Below are positions 1-8,629 of a DNA stretch of 64,000 bases, one piece after another (positions within the stretch are counted from its first letter, which is position 1; the number at the start of each line of letters is the position of its first letter). Both the position numbers and the translations under genes were made by a program. Location: NCBI GenBank assembly GCA_037130455.1, contig JBAXSZ010000001.1, positions 62,001 through 126,000 on the forward strand, read 5' to 3'. The DNA is from CAIMZW01 sp037130455 (lineage in GTDB: Bacteria > Actinomycetota > Actinomycetes > Nanopelagicales > Nanopelagicaceae). The notes beneath the pieces are model-generated. The model was not told the DNA's origin and did not search any database. It was given only the letters and a program-made list of their open reading frames with translations.

Positions 1-467
1 TCTTTGTCACCGTTACTGGTAACCGCGATGTACTTCGTGAAGAGCATTTCAATGTTCTCAAAGACGGAGCGATCCTTGCCAACGCCGGCCACTTTGATAT
101 CGAAATCGATGTTGCTTGGTTAGAACAAAACTCTGCGGAAAAGCGCTCAAAAATTCGCCATCAAACGGATGAATATCAACTCAGCGACGGTCGTCGAATC
201 CTTTTGCTTGCCGAAGGCCGACTGGTAAATCTTGGCGCCGCCGAAGGACATCCTGCCGCTGTAATGGATATGTCATTTTCTGACCAAGCGCTTACTGCAG
301 AATGGTTATTGAAAATGGCCGCTGAACTCAGTGCCGGCTTACACAATGTGCCAACCCATATTGATAAAGAAGTTGCTCGCCTGAAGCTGGAAAGCATGGG
401 CGGTTCGATTGATAAGTTAACCGCCGCACAAGATCTATACCTTAACTCGTGGGAGCAAGGTAGCTAA
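1..467 (+). CDS. ahcY: Adenosylhomocysteinase, C-terminal part (5' end outside window)
   Basis: This is the last ~154 codons of S-adenosylhomocysteine hydrolase, which splits SAH into adenosine and homocysteine in the cytosolic methyl cycle. The reading frame is open from base 3 to a TAA at 465-467. Family signatures are visible: NAGHFDIEID, then RLVNLGAAEGHPAAVMDMSF, matching the NAD-binding and C-terminal segments. The extreme C-terminus (NSWEQGS) lacks the usual YRY ending of many homologues. The stop codon overlaps the mtrA start (TAATG), so the two are probably co-transcribed. This order matches sahH upstream of mtrA in other Actinobacteria, although tmk, which sits between them in mycobacteria, is absent. 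Confidence 0.93.
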   Translation, partial: FVTVTGNRDVLREEHFNVLKDGAILANAGHFDIEIDVAWLEQNSAEKRSKIRHQTDEYQLSDGRRILLLAEGRLVNLGAAEGHPAAVMDMSFSDQALTAEWLLKMAAELSAGLHNVPTHIDKEVARLKLESMGGSIDKLTAAQDLYLNSWEQGS

Positions 468-1162
468 TGACTCTGATCATGGTCGTTGACGACGACCAGG
501 ATTTGGCAGAGATGTTGGGTATTGTGCTTAACAGTTCTGGTTTTGAAGTTGACTTGATCAACCGGGGCGACGAAGTCATGGATTTATTTCGAGCTCAGAC
601 CCCGGACTTGGTGTTGCTGGATGTAATGCTGCCAGGCATGACTGGGATCGAAGTGTGCCGTGAGATTCGAAAAGAATCCATGGTTCCGATCGTCATGCTG
701 ACTGCAAAGGGGGATACCCACGATGTCGTCTTGGGACTGGAAGCAGGGGCCGATGACTACATGATTAAACCTTTTAATAACTCAGAACTTGTGGCCCGAA
801 TAAAAACTAGGCTTCGTAGAGTCATTTCCGAAAACGCAGGCGGGCTCAAAATTGGCGATATTGCTATTGATCAATTGGCTCACTCGATTACTCGAGATGG
901 ACGGGTCATACCATTAACTCGTTTGGAATTTGATTTGCTAGTTGCACTAGCTAAGGAGCCAGGGCGTGTCTTTACTCGTGAAGCCCTGCTTGGCGAAGTG
1001 TGGGGCTATCGACACGCGACAGATACCAGGTTGGTCAATGTTCATATTCAGAGATTGCGTTCGAAAGTTGAACAAGATCCAGAAAATCCTGAACTGATCG
1101 TGACTGTTCGAGGAGTTGGCTATAAGGCAGGTGCGCCAGGCTCCAAAGAAATTGGAAACTAG
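467..1162 (+). CDS. mtrA: MtrA-type response regulator (OmpR/PhoB family)
   Basis: DNA-binding response regulator of the MtrAB system, which in Actinobacteria controls cell-wall, division and osmotic-stress genes. Residues 1-115 form the receiver domain: acidic pocket D8-D10, phospho-acceptor D52 in LLDVMLPGM, and the conserved lysine after MLTA near residue 81. Residues ~130-225 form the winged-helix domain, ending in VTVRGVGYKAG, typical of OmpR/PhoB proteins. The length (231 aa) is normal. The ATG overlaps the ahcY stop and mtrB starts 5 bases after its stop, so this is a tight operon. The mtrB neighbour makes the MtrA assignment more secure than for a generic OmpR regulator. Confidence 0.93.
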   Translation: MTLIMVVDDDQDLAEMLGIVLNSSGFEVDLINRGDEVMDLFRAQTPDLVLLDVMLPGMTGIEVCREIRKESMVPIVMLTAKGDTHDVVLGLEAGADDYMIKPFNNSELVARIKTRLRRVISENAGGLKIGDIAIDQLAHSITRDGRVIPLTRLEFDLLVALAKEPGRVFTREALLGEVWGYRHATDTRLVNVHIQRLRSKVEQDPENPELIVTVRGVGYKAGAPGSKEIGN

Positions 1163-1167
1163 AAATT

Positions 1168-2742
1168 GTGACTAGGGCGCCGCGCCCTTGGCGAAGTTCT
1201 TTAGTTTGGCGAGTCACGGGTAACAGCGTCTTACTTTCCTTGGGAATTATCTGGTTGGTGGGTTCGGCTCTATTTAGCCAAATATCGACCGGAATATTTA
1301 GTGAGAAGTTAGATAATGCGCTCTCGGATAGCGCATCTTCTCTTCGTTCCATCGAAGTACAGCTAGCAGTTGCGCAATTCCAAAATGATGCTGCCGTAAA
1401 GAAGATGGTGGATCAAATTATCTTTGTCGCTTCTATCGGTGGAAAAACTGCCGGAAGAGAAGTTGCTCTTCTGCATTTTCCAACCGTGAAGCCGGTCAAG
1501 AACTCCTTCGAACGAACATCCAATCTTTTATCTTCGAAATCAGTTCCAAATGACCTTAGATCCAGGGTTCGAACTCACACTGGAGTTCAGTGGTCTAAGA
1601 CCCAAATACGATATTTAGGTGGCAAAGTAGTTAATGCCATTGCAGTTGGGTCCATGGTGGAAATTCCACGATCTGGAAATTACGAAATCTATTTTCTTTA
1701 TGATTTAGTTTCGCAACAAAACACGCTAAATCTTATTCGGACTGCGCTCTGGTTTACCGGCATAGCGTTGATCTTCTTAATTGGTCTGGTTACTTGGTTG
1801 GTTATTCGCCAGGTGGTAATTCCCGTGCGGGAAGCGGCCGAAATTGCAGAGCAGTTATCTTCGGGAGATTTAGGTCGAAGAATGGAAGTGCATGGTGAAA
1901 ACGAAATTGCCCGATTGGCAACGTCGTTCAACGAGATGGCTCTTTCGATGCAACAGCAAATTTCCAGATTGGAAAACTTATCCAGATTGCAGCAGCGCTT
2001 CGTTTCCGACGTTTCCCATGAGCTGCGTACCCCACTAACTACTATCAGAATGGCATCCGAAGTTATTTTTACTTCGAAGGAAACTTTTTCTCATAAGGTA
2101 GCGCGAAGTGCGGAGTTGTTGATTGCCCAAATAGATCGATTTGAGCGGCTGCTAGGGGATCTCTTGGAAGTCAGTAGATTCGATGCAGAAGCTGCAGTAA
2201 TGCAGGTAGAACCGATGGATATTGTTGGAGTTTTGGTGCGTACTGTGGATTATCTACATCCAAGTAAAGATCTGATCATAAATATTCATGCTCCAAGCGA
2301 ACCGATTTATGTAGATGCGGATTCCCGCCGCGTGGAGCGGATCTTTCGGAATCTGATCACCAATGCAATTGATCATTGCGAAGAAAGAAATATTGATATC
2401 ACTGTTGTTGAATCTGACGATGCAGTTGCGGTAGGCGTTCGCGATTATGGAGTTGGTTTTCAGGAGAAAGATGCCTCTCGACTCTTCGATCGCTTTTGGC
2501 GTGCAGACCCAGCTCGTGCCCGAATTCGAGGTGGTACCGGTTTGGGTCTTTCAATCGCGCTAGAAGATGCAAAATTGCATCATGGAACTCTGGAAGCGTG
2601 GGGGCGACTTCGTCGCGGAGCCCACTTTGTCTTGACCCTACCAAAAGTTGCGGGAATGGAATTAATTTCTCATCCGATTAATTTGATTCCAGAAAACGAA
2701 CTTTCCACAATTACTGGCATTGTGGACGACGAGGAGTTATGA
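1168..2742 (+). CDS. mtrB: MtrB-type sensor histidine kinase
   Basis: Membrane sensor kinase partner of MtrA. It has two membrane segments (about residues 15-37 and 190-213) enclosing a ~150-residue extracytoplasmic region. A HAMP linker follows (~213-265), then a dimerisation box with H284 in VSDVSHELRTPLTT. The catalytic ATPase domain shows the N box (NLITNAIDH), DYGVGF and GGTGLGLSIA. It starts at GTG 1168. In most Actinobacteria lpqB, the lipoprotein modulator of MtrB, follows directly. Here comF follows instead and no LpqB-like frame is present. The 3' end overlaps a possible longer comF frame. Confidence 0.92.
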   Translation: MTRAPRPWRSSLVWRVTGNSVLLSLGIIWLVGSALFSQISTGIFSEKLDNALSDSASSLRSIEVQLAVAQFQNDAAVKKMVDQIIFVASIGGKTAGREVALLHFPTVKPVKNSFERTSNLLSSKSVPNDLRSRVRTHTGVQWSKTQIRYLGGKVVNAIAVGSMVEIPRSGNYEIYFLYDLVSQQNTLNLIRTALWFTGIALIFLIGLVTWLVIRQVVIPVREAAEIAEQLSSGDLGRRMEVHGENEIARLATSFNEMALSMQQQISRLENLSRLQQRFVSDVSHELRTPLTTIRMASEVIFTSKETFSHKVARSAELLIAQIDRFERLLGDLLEVSRFDAEAAVMQVEPMDIVGVLVRTVDYLHPSKDLIINIHAPSEPIYVDADSRRVERIFRNLITNAIDHCEERNIDITVVESDDAVAVGVRDYGVGFQEKDASRLFDRFWRADPARARIRGGTGLGLSIALEDAKLHHGTLEAWGRLRRGAHFVLTLPKVAGMELISHPINLIPENELSTITGIVDDEEL

Positions 2743-2761
2743 ACTAAGTAGCGTTGCGAAG

Positions 2762-3457
2762 ATGTTCGGCGCAATTGCCTCGCTTTCAAATTTAATTTAC
2801 CCGCCCCAGTGTTTGGGATGTCGGGCAGCAGGCTCTTTCCTCTGTGGGAGGTGTAGCTGTCTCTGGTCTGGGCGACCGATTTATTCTCAGCTTTCTGGCG
2901 TTCGGATGTTAACCACAACAAAATACAGCGGGCAGGTTGCACCCATAGTTTTAGCTGCGAAGGAACAAGGATCTTTGGCGGCGAGACAAATACTGGCAGA
3001 CAGTATCGCCCGCTCAATTCAGGCCTTGCTCACAGAGAGCGCTTCAAATCCGTGCCAGGCAGTTTTAGTCAATATTCCCTCGCGGGCAAGCGCTCGCCGT
3101 CGACGGGGCGAGAACCATAGTTGGGCATTGTTGGGTGAAGTCCAGAAGAGCCTGCTCCGTGTCGATAGAACCTGCCCATGGGAGATTTCCCTGGCCAGCC
3201 CGTTTCGACTACTTCGTCGGGTTCAGGATCAAAGTGGTCTAGACCAGGAGAAGCGTCACCAAAACCTTCACATGGCACTTACAGTTCCAGCGGAGCATTT
3301 CCCCATCTTGTTCTCGAATAATGTGGTGATTGTGGATGATGTGGTGACCTCCGGGTCCACCTGTCGGGAAGCCATTCGTGCCTTACGGGAACGGGGAATT
3401 GCGCCTCTGGGGGTAGTGGCGGCCTGTGCCAGCCCTATCTATTTCCCAGTTCGATAG
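2762..3457 (+). CDS. comF: ComF family phosphoribosyltransferase-like protein
   Basis: ComF/GntX family protein, linked to DNA uptake in competent bacteria; its biochemical role is unsettled. With the start at ATG 2762, a zinc-ribbon-like cluster lies at C17, C20, C28 and C31. The C-terminal phosphoribosyltransferase domain carries the PRPP-binding loop VVIVDDVVTSGST. An upstream in-frame start at 2720 would overlap the end of mtrB; I prefer 2762 because the Cys cluster sits at the usual distance from it, although the ribosome-binding site is weak. It lies between mtrB and secA, as in mycobacteria, but the hpf gene usually found between comF and secA is missing. Confidence 0.88.
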   Translation: MFGAIASLSNLIYPPQCLGCRAAGSFLCGRCSCLWSGRPIYSQLSGVRMLTTTKYSGQVAPIVLAAKEQGSLAARQILADSIARSIQALLTESASNPCQAVLVNIPSRASARRRRGENHSWALLGEVQKSLLRVDRTCPWEISLASPFRLLRRVQDQSGLDQEKRHQNLHMALTVPAEHFPILFSNNVVIVDDVVTSGSTCREAIRALRERGIAPLGVVAACASPIYFPVR

Positions 3458-3574
3458 TGGTAGGTGGTTCCCAATACGATAGTGCCAGGGGAATTTCTCA
3501 GTAGTAGGTCCCATAAAGACCCTGGCTCGGCATCCAAAAGCGATGCAGGGTTTTATCAGAATGGAAGAGGATTA

Positions 3575-6271
3575 GTGGTTGCGTTCATAGAAAAAATGTT
3601 GCGTGCTGGTGAAGGTCGAGCAATTCGGAAATTGGAAGCTATCGCTGCGGCGGTAAATGCTCAAGAACCGAAAATTTCGGCGCTCAGTGATGTCGAACTC
3701 CGTGGGATGACCGATCAACTCCGATCGCGGTTATCCGCAGGTGAAACCTTAGATGACATCTTGCCCGAAGCATTTGCTTGTGTTCGCGAGGCAGCAATCC
3801 GAACCCTTGGACAACGTCATTACGACGTCCAGATTATGGGTGGTGCGGCGTTACACCAAGGCAATATCGCCGAAATGCGAACTGGTGAAGGAAAGACTTT
3901 GGTTGCCACCCTTCCTTCTTACCTCAATGCGTTGACTGGTAAAGGTGTGCACGTAGTCACAGTTAATGATTATCTAGCCGAGCGCGATAGCGAATGGATG
4001 GGTCGTATCCATCGTTTCCTTGGTTTAAAAGTTGGCGTAATCCTTTCCAATATGGAGCCACAACAACGTCGTGAGGCTTATGCCGCCGACATCACTTATG
4101 GAACCAACAATGAATTTGGCTTTGACTATCTTCGCGACAACATGGCGTGGAGCTTAGAAGATTGTGTTCAGCGCGAATATAACTTTGCTGTGGTTGATGA
4201 AGTGGACTCCATTCTGGTGGACGAAGCCAGAACTCCACTGATTATTAGCGGCCCTGCTGACAAAGCCACTAAGTGGTACGTCGAATTTGCCACCATTGCA
4301 ACGAAGTTGGAACGCGATCTGCATTATGAAGTAGATGAAAAGAAGAAGACCGTTGGCGTTCTAGAAGAGGGCGTCACAAAGGTTGAACAACTCTTAGGTA
4401 TCGACAATCTTTACGAAGCGGTAAATACTCCAATGATTGGGTATTTGAATAACGCGGTTCGAGCAAAAGAACTCTTTAAGCGTGATAAAGATTATGTAGT
4501 TATGAGCGGTGAACTCCTGATCGTTGATGAGCATACGGGACGTATTCTGGCCGGGCGCCGATACAACGAAGGGCTACACCAAGCACTTGAGGCAAAAGAA
4601 CGCGTTGAAATCAAGGATGAAAACCAGACCTTGGCAACCATTACGCTTCAGAATTATTTCCGTCTCTATAGCAAATTATCGGGAATGACCGGTACTGCTC
4701 AGACTGAGGCATCTGAATTCATGCAGATTTATAAATTGGGCGTGATTCCGATTCCTACCAACAAGCCAATGTTGCGTGATGACAAATCAGATTTGATTTA
4801 TAAGACTGAAGCGGCAAAATTCACCGCTTGTGCGGAGGACATTTCCACTCGCCACAAGACTGGTCAGCCAGTTCTTGTTGGAACAGTCAGTGTGGAAAAA
4901 TCCGAAGAACTTTCCCATCTGCTAAAGATTCGCGGAATTCCACATGAAGTTTTGAATGCGAAACAACATGAACGCGAAGCGGCCATTGTTGCTAGAGCTG
5001 GAACCGTTGGCGCAGTCACCGTTGCCACAAATATGGCTGGCCGTGGTACTGACATCATGCTGGGTGGTAACCCAGAATTTATGGCAGATTTTGAATTACA
5101 ACGCCGTGGCTTAAATCCAGTGGAAACACCAGAAGAGTACGAAGCATCGTGGCCAGCGGAGTTGGCTAAGCAAAAGGCGGCAGTAACCAAAGAACACGAA
5201 GTGGTTATTAGTGCTGGTGGTCTTTATGTATTAGGAACTGAACGCCACGAGTCTCGACGTATTGATAATCAGTTGCGTGGTCGCTCTGGTCGCCAAGGTG
5301 ATCCTGGTGAATCTCGTTTCTATCTCTCCCTTCAAGATGACTTGATGCGACGATTCAATTCTGGTTTAGTAGAAAGATTCTTAGGGGCTGCGGGCATTCC
5401 AGACGATGCACCTATTGAATCCAAAATCGTTTCAAACGCCATTCGTTCAGCACAAACTCAAGTGGAAGCCCTCAACTTCGACATGCGAAAAAATGTTCTG
5501 AAGTATGACGATGTTATGAATCGTCAACGAGAAGTGGTTTATGAGGAACGACGTGAAGTTCTCGAAGGTGCTGACATAAAGGAGCAGGTTCAGACTTTCA
5601 TGACTGAAACTTTGACCGCTTATGTAGCCGCCGCTACGGCAGATGGATATCCCGAAGAATGGGATCTCGATACCTTGTTTACGGCGTTGCGGGCACTATT
5701 TCCCATTTCATTCACACCAGAGGACTTGCTCGCCGAAGTTGGCGGGGCTGCCGGATTAGACCAAGATTTCCTTACCCACAAGATTTTAGTAGATGCCCAA
5801 GCTGCTTATACAAAGCGTGAAGAAACTCTGGGAGTTGAAGTAACCAGAGAATTAGAGCGGAAAATTCTGCTCTCCGTACTAGATCGTAAATGGCGAGAAC
5901 ACCTTTATGAGATGGATTATTTACAAGAGGGAATTGGTCTGCGAGCCATGGCTCAACGAGATCCTTTGGTGGAATATCAAAGAGAAGGCTTTGATCTCTT
6001 CGCTGCGATGATGGATTCCATCAAGGAAGAAATTGTTGGCTATCTCTTCAATGTAGAAGTCCAAGTTACCTCAGATACTCACGAAGTCGAAGCAAAGGGA
6101 TTGGTTGCCGATCAGCCAGCTCCTCAACAACTTCGCTATTCAGCAAGTGATATCGATGGAGCAGTTCGAAATGCCGGCGAGGTTAGCCGAAATGCGCCTT
6201 GTCCTTGCGGTTCCGGAAAGAAGTACAAGCGCTGTCATGGAGTGACTGAAGCTCCACGACATATGGTGTAG
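3575..6271 (+). CDS. secA: Preprotein translocase ATPase SecA
   Basis: Motor ATPase that drives unfolded preproteins through SecYEG. Walker A is in MRTGEGKTLVATL, the DEAD-type motif in VVDEVDSILVDEART, and helicase motif VI follows RIDNQLRGRSGRQGDPG. The C-terminus carries the zinc-binding SEC-C motif (CPCGSGKKYKRCHG), which contacts SecB-like partners or ribosomes. I place the start at GTG 3575 because a purine-rich GGAAGAGG lies just upstream and the protein then begins VVAFIEKMLRAGEGR, as homologues do; the frame is open to 3464. The resulting length (898 aa) is normal for actinobacterial SecA1. The signal-peptide-bearing proteins in this window are its likely clients. Confidence 0.96.
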   Translation: MVAFIEKMLRAGEGRAIRKLEAIAAAVNAQEPKISALSDVELRGMTDQLRSRLSAGETLDDILPEAFACVREAAIRTLGQRHYDVQIMGGAALHQGNIAEMRTGEGKTLVATLPSYLNALTGKGVHVVTVNDYLAERDSEWMGRIHRFLGLKVGVILSNMEPQQRREAYAADITYGTNNEFGFDYLRDNMAWSLEDCVQREYNFAVVDEVDSILVDEARTPLIISGPADKATKWYVEFATIATKLERDLHYEVDEKKKTVGVLEEGVTKVEQLLGIDNLYEAVNTPMIGYLNNAVRAKELFKRDKDYVVMSGELLIVDEHTGRILAGRRYNEGLHQALEAKERVEIKDENQTLATITLQNYFRLYSKLSGMTGTAQTEASEFMQIYKLGVIPIPTNKPMLRDDKSDLIYKTEAAKFTACAEDISTRHKTGQPVLVGTVSVEKSEELSHLLKIRGIPHEVLNAKQHEREAAIVARAGTVGAVTVATNMAGRGTDIMLGGNPEFMADFELQRRGLNPVETPEEYEASWPAELAKQKAAVTKEHEVVISAGGLYVLGTERHESRRIDNQLRGRSGRQGDPGESRFYLSLQDDLMRRFNSGLVERFLGAAGIPDDAPIESKIVSNAIRSAQTQVEALNFDMRKNVLKYDDVMNRQREVVYEERREVLEGADIKEQVQTFMTETLTAYVAAATADGYPEEWDLDTLFTALRALFPISFTPEDLLAEVGGAAGLDQDFLTHKILVDAQAAYTKREETLGVEVTRELERKILLSVLDRKWREHLYEMDYLQEGIGLRAMAQRDPLVEYQREGFDLFAAMMDSIKEEIVGYLFNVEVQVTSDTHEVEAKGLVADQPAPQQLRYSASDIDGAVRNAGEVSRNAPCPCGSGKKYKRCHGVTEAPRHMV

Positions 6272-6290
6272 TCCCTACGCACCAGATTCG

Positions 6291-6812
6291 CTAAAGCAGA
6301 ATCATCTCGGTACATAGCCATCGCTTATCCACGCCTTCAAAGCGCAGGATAAGCGATCGAACCCGATCTGCAATCTTCAGGGTGACGGTTGTTTCACAAA
6401 CTCCCTCAATAGGTTGCGACATATATATCTTTCGAACCCGTGGTATCTCTTTAAAGGTTCCGGATTTTCGGGCTAATTGCGCATGAACGCTGCGGTGGCA
6501 CCATCTAGCTAACTGCATCGGGTGACGCCGACCACCCCAAATCTCTACGACTGCGACTACAAAGCGCTCAACCCAGCCTTCTAGCTCTGGTAGTTCACTC
6601 AGTGGGCTGGGGCGCGGACTCCATTCCGGATCGACTGATTCACCTGGCAGATTATTTGGGGTTGGTACCAAGAAGAGTTTCCGAGGGATAGCGGGAATCG
6701 TTCTCGCTACCTCCTCTTCGGCGTATAGAGCCAACATGGGGTGAGACCACATCGCCGGATCAATGGGAACTTTGGAGCCATTACTTGCGAAATTAAGAGC
6801 GCGAGAAATCAT
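6291..6812 (-). CDS. Rv3235 family protein
   Basis: Small actinobacterial protein of unknown function, 173 aa, resembling the Rv3235 family encoded near secA in mycobacteria and streptomycetes. The recognisable core is the C-terminal half: a WVERFVVAVVEIWGGRRHPMQ-type helix, QLARWCHRSVHAQLARK, then VRSLILRFEGVDKRWLCTEM, which pairs a helical region with a beta-rich end. No signal peptide or membrane segment is seen. It converges on secA with only 19 bases between stops and is divergent from the CpaB-like gene. Assignment rests on motif resemblance and synteny; the function is not known. Confidence 0.7.
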   Translation of the reverse strand: MISRALNFASNGSKVPIDPAMWSHPMLALYAEEEVARTIPAIPRKLFLVPTPNNLPGESVDPEWSPRPSPLSELPELEGWVERFVVAVVEIWGGRRHPMQLARWCHRSVHAQLARKSGTFKEIPRVRKIYMSQPIEGVCETTVTLKIADRVRSLILRFEGVDKRWLCTEMILL

Positions 6813-6937
6813 GGCTTGACTCTGCCCCCCTTCACCTGACTTTTCTTCATCCGTTCGGATGAAAGTTAAAAATTACTCTGCGTGAGGTTGTGGAAGAAGC
6901 GGAAGTCGATTGCATTCCAGTGGTTTAAGAATGTGCC

Positions 6938-7540
6938 ATGCTAAATATCAAATTTCCAACTCCTCGCAACCCGAGAACCTACCTTGCCCTTGGATTGATC
7001 GTTCTCTCCTTGGTGGCCGCGATGGCTATATCTGGTGAAGCGCAAAAAACCTCCTTGGTCTGGTCCGCAAGTCGAGATCTCTCGCCCGGTCATGTAATTA
7101 TTGCTGGGGACCTAGTAACTAAGCAGGTACTACTTCCGGATAATGCTCGTGGATATTTTCTCAAGTCAGTGGTGGTAACCGGCTATACCGTTACTCGAGC
7201 CATTTCAACTTCTGAATTAATTCCGACATCTTCGATATCAAAATCCCAAAGTATTTCGATCATGCGCAGCTTGCCGATAAGAGTCTCTCGAAATGATATG
7301 CCTATCAATCTTCATGCCGGTCAGGAAGTCGATATTTATTCAATCCCACTTCCCAATAATCCAAACCCTTTTGATCCGCTCTTAGTTGCAAGACGTCTGA
7401 ACGTTGAATCCATTGACCAAAAGACCATCGATTTGGGTGGTGAAATTGGCGTGGTTCTTTCCGTCTCAGATACCTTGGTTTTGCCAATCATCAATGACAT
7501 TGAGAATTCCAGAGTATTGGTGGTGCGTCATGCGATCTGA
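6938..7540 (+). CDS. SAF-domain protein, CpaB/RcpC-like
   Basis: 200-residue protein with one N-terminal membrane anchor (residues ~14-32, rich in Leu/Val/Ala) followed by an extracytoplasmic SAF domain. That domain carries ARDLSPGHVIIAGDLVTKQVLLP and GYTVTRAISTSELI, typical of CpaB/RcpC proteins involved in Flp pilus assembly. The start ATG 6938 lies 125 bases from the divergent Rv3235-like gene. Its last 11 bases overlap the next gene, a CpaE-like ATPase, so the two are translationally coupled. No other pilus genes (CpaF ATPase, TadB/C, pilin) are nearby. Similar SAF/ParA pairs occur beside pdtaS and whiB in other Actinobacteria, where their function is unclear. Confidence 0.75.
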   Translation: MLNIKFPTPRNPRTYLALGLIVLSLVAAMAISGEAQKTSLVWSASRDLSPGHVIIAGDLVTKQVLLPDNARGYFLKSVVVTGYTVTRAISTSELIPTSSISKSQSISIMRSLPIRVSRNDMPINLHAGQEVDIYSIPLPNNPNPFDPLLVARRLNVESIDQKTIDLGGEIGVVLSVSDTLVLPIINDIENSRVLVVRHAI

Positions 7541-8594
7541 GATCCCACAGCTAGAAGTGATAACTGCAATTTCGGATGCTGAAACTGAAGATTTTGTTTC
7601 TCAACTTCTCTTTTCACAGGGTTGGAGCATCATTTTCCGGGCTATAGATGGCGCATCTCTGAAGGCAGCGTTATTTGAACGAGGACCCGAACTTCGCACT
7701 GTCATTATTTATCGCAACGATTTGCCAGGAACTGAAGCTGGCGAATTAGAGTCTTTTGCTTCTTCGACTATATCCATGATTTGCATTGACGATATAGAAG
7801 TAAACTCACACAAGCTTATGGTGCACATTCGGGGTCAATTGCGAATGCCTCTAGTCCAACAAGGCATGCGCTCCGAATCAGCTGCACCTACGATTGGAAG
7901 GAATCCCTTGCCTGCAGTTATTGCGGCCGAAAAGCATCAACCAAAAATTGTTACGGTAACTGGAACAGCCGGCGCACCTGGTCGAAGTCACGTTGCTTAC
8001 AACTTAGCCAACTATTTGTCATGGCAGCGGAGTGTGCAACTAATTGATGCAGATCTTCGCTCACCTTCATTGGCCTATCTCATGAGCAGTGGGAAGAGCG
8101 CTGGAAATAGATGCCAATTACTGACCATGGACCTTGAGCAAAAGCCGATACAACTTCCGAGCCAGGCAAACTCACCGAAGGAAGTATCGGTTATTGATAT
8201 TGGGGCTCTTCCACCAATAAAAGAGGTCATCACTGATCGGCGTTGGCAAGCCTGTCTCATCAACAATATTTTGGAATCATCTTCCTCACTGGTTTTTGTT
8301 ACCAGATCTTCTGGTCTGGGGTTGATGCGGTTGCAACAATTTATTGCTGACTTTCCGATCCTTCTTCGAAAAATCCCCATCATCTACGTCCTCAATCAGA
8401 GCACAACCACGCGTGAAGATCGCGCCATTGAATCTCGATTCCTTGCGTTAACGGCTGGCGAAGAACGTTTTGTACTTCCTCACGATCACCGTCCGGTAAC
8501 TGGTCCACGCGCCAAGAGTGGTCCGCTGGATTTCAGCAACAACATGTCTCGCTTGGGAAAGGAGATTGGTAAGATCGCGGCTGTTGTTTCATAA
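7530..8594 (+). CDS. CpaE/MinD-like P-loop protein with degenerate Walker A
   Basis: 354-residue SIMIBI-class protein. The N-terminal ~130 residues look like a receiver-like or unassigned domain, and the C-terminal part has the MinD/ParA fold. The nucleotide loop at about residues 145-155 reads GTAGAPGRSHVAYNLA: it lacks the deviant KGGxGKT lysines, so ATP binding may be altered or lost. The following strand VQLIDADLRSPSLAYLM matches the Walker A-prime aspartate region. I start it at ATG 7530, inside the end of the CpaB-like gene; the frame is open further upstream, but that part overlaps cpaB. Role in localisation or secretion is inferred from family and pairing only. Confidence 0.72.
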   Translation: MRSEIPQLEVITAISDAETEDFVSQLLFSQGWSIIFRAIDGASLKAALFERGPELRTVIIYRNDLPGTEAGELESFASSTISMICIDDIEVNSHKLMVHIRGQLRMPLVQQGMRSESAAPTIGRNPLPAVIAAEKHQPKIVTVTGTAGAPGRSHVAYNLANYLSWQRSVQLIDADLRSPSLAYLMSSGKSAGNRCQLLTMDLEQKPIQLPSQANSPKEVSVIDIGALPPIKEVITDRRWQACLINNILESSSSLVFVTRSSGLGLMRLQQFIADFPILLRKIPIIYVLNQSTTTREDRAIESRFLALTAGEERFVLPHDHRPVTGPRAKSGPLDFSNNMSRLGKEIGKIAAVVS

Positions 8595-8629
8595 ATGAGA
8601 CGAAAGATTGCAGGATAGGGAGGTCTGTT

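Noticed and set aside
6861..6930. Short open stretch between the Rv3235-like and CpaB-like genes
   Set aside because: Frames are tiny and show no conserved motif; no gene can be supported there.
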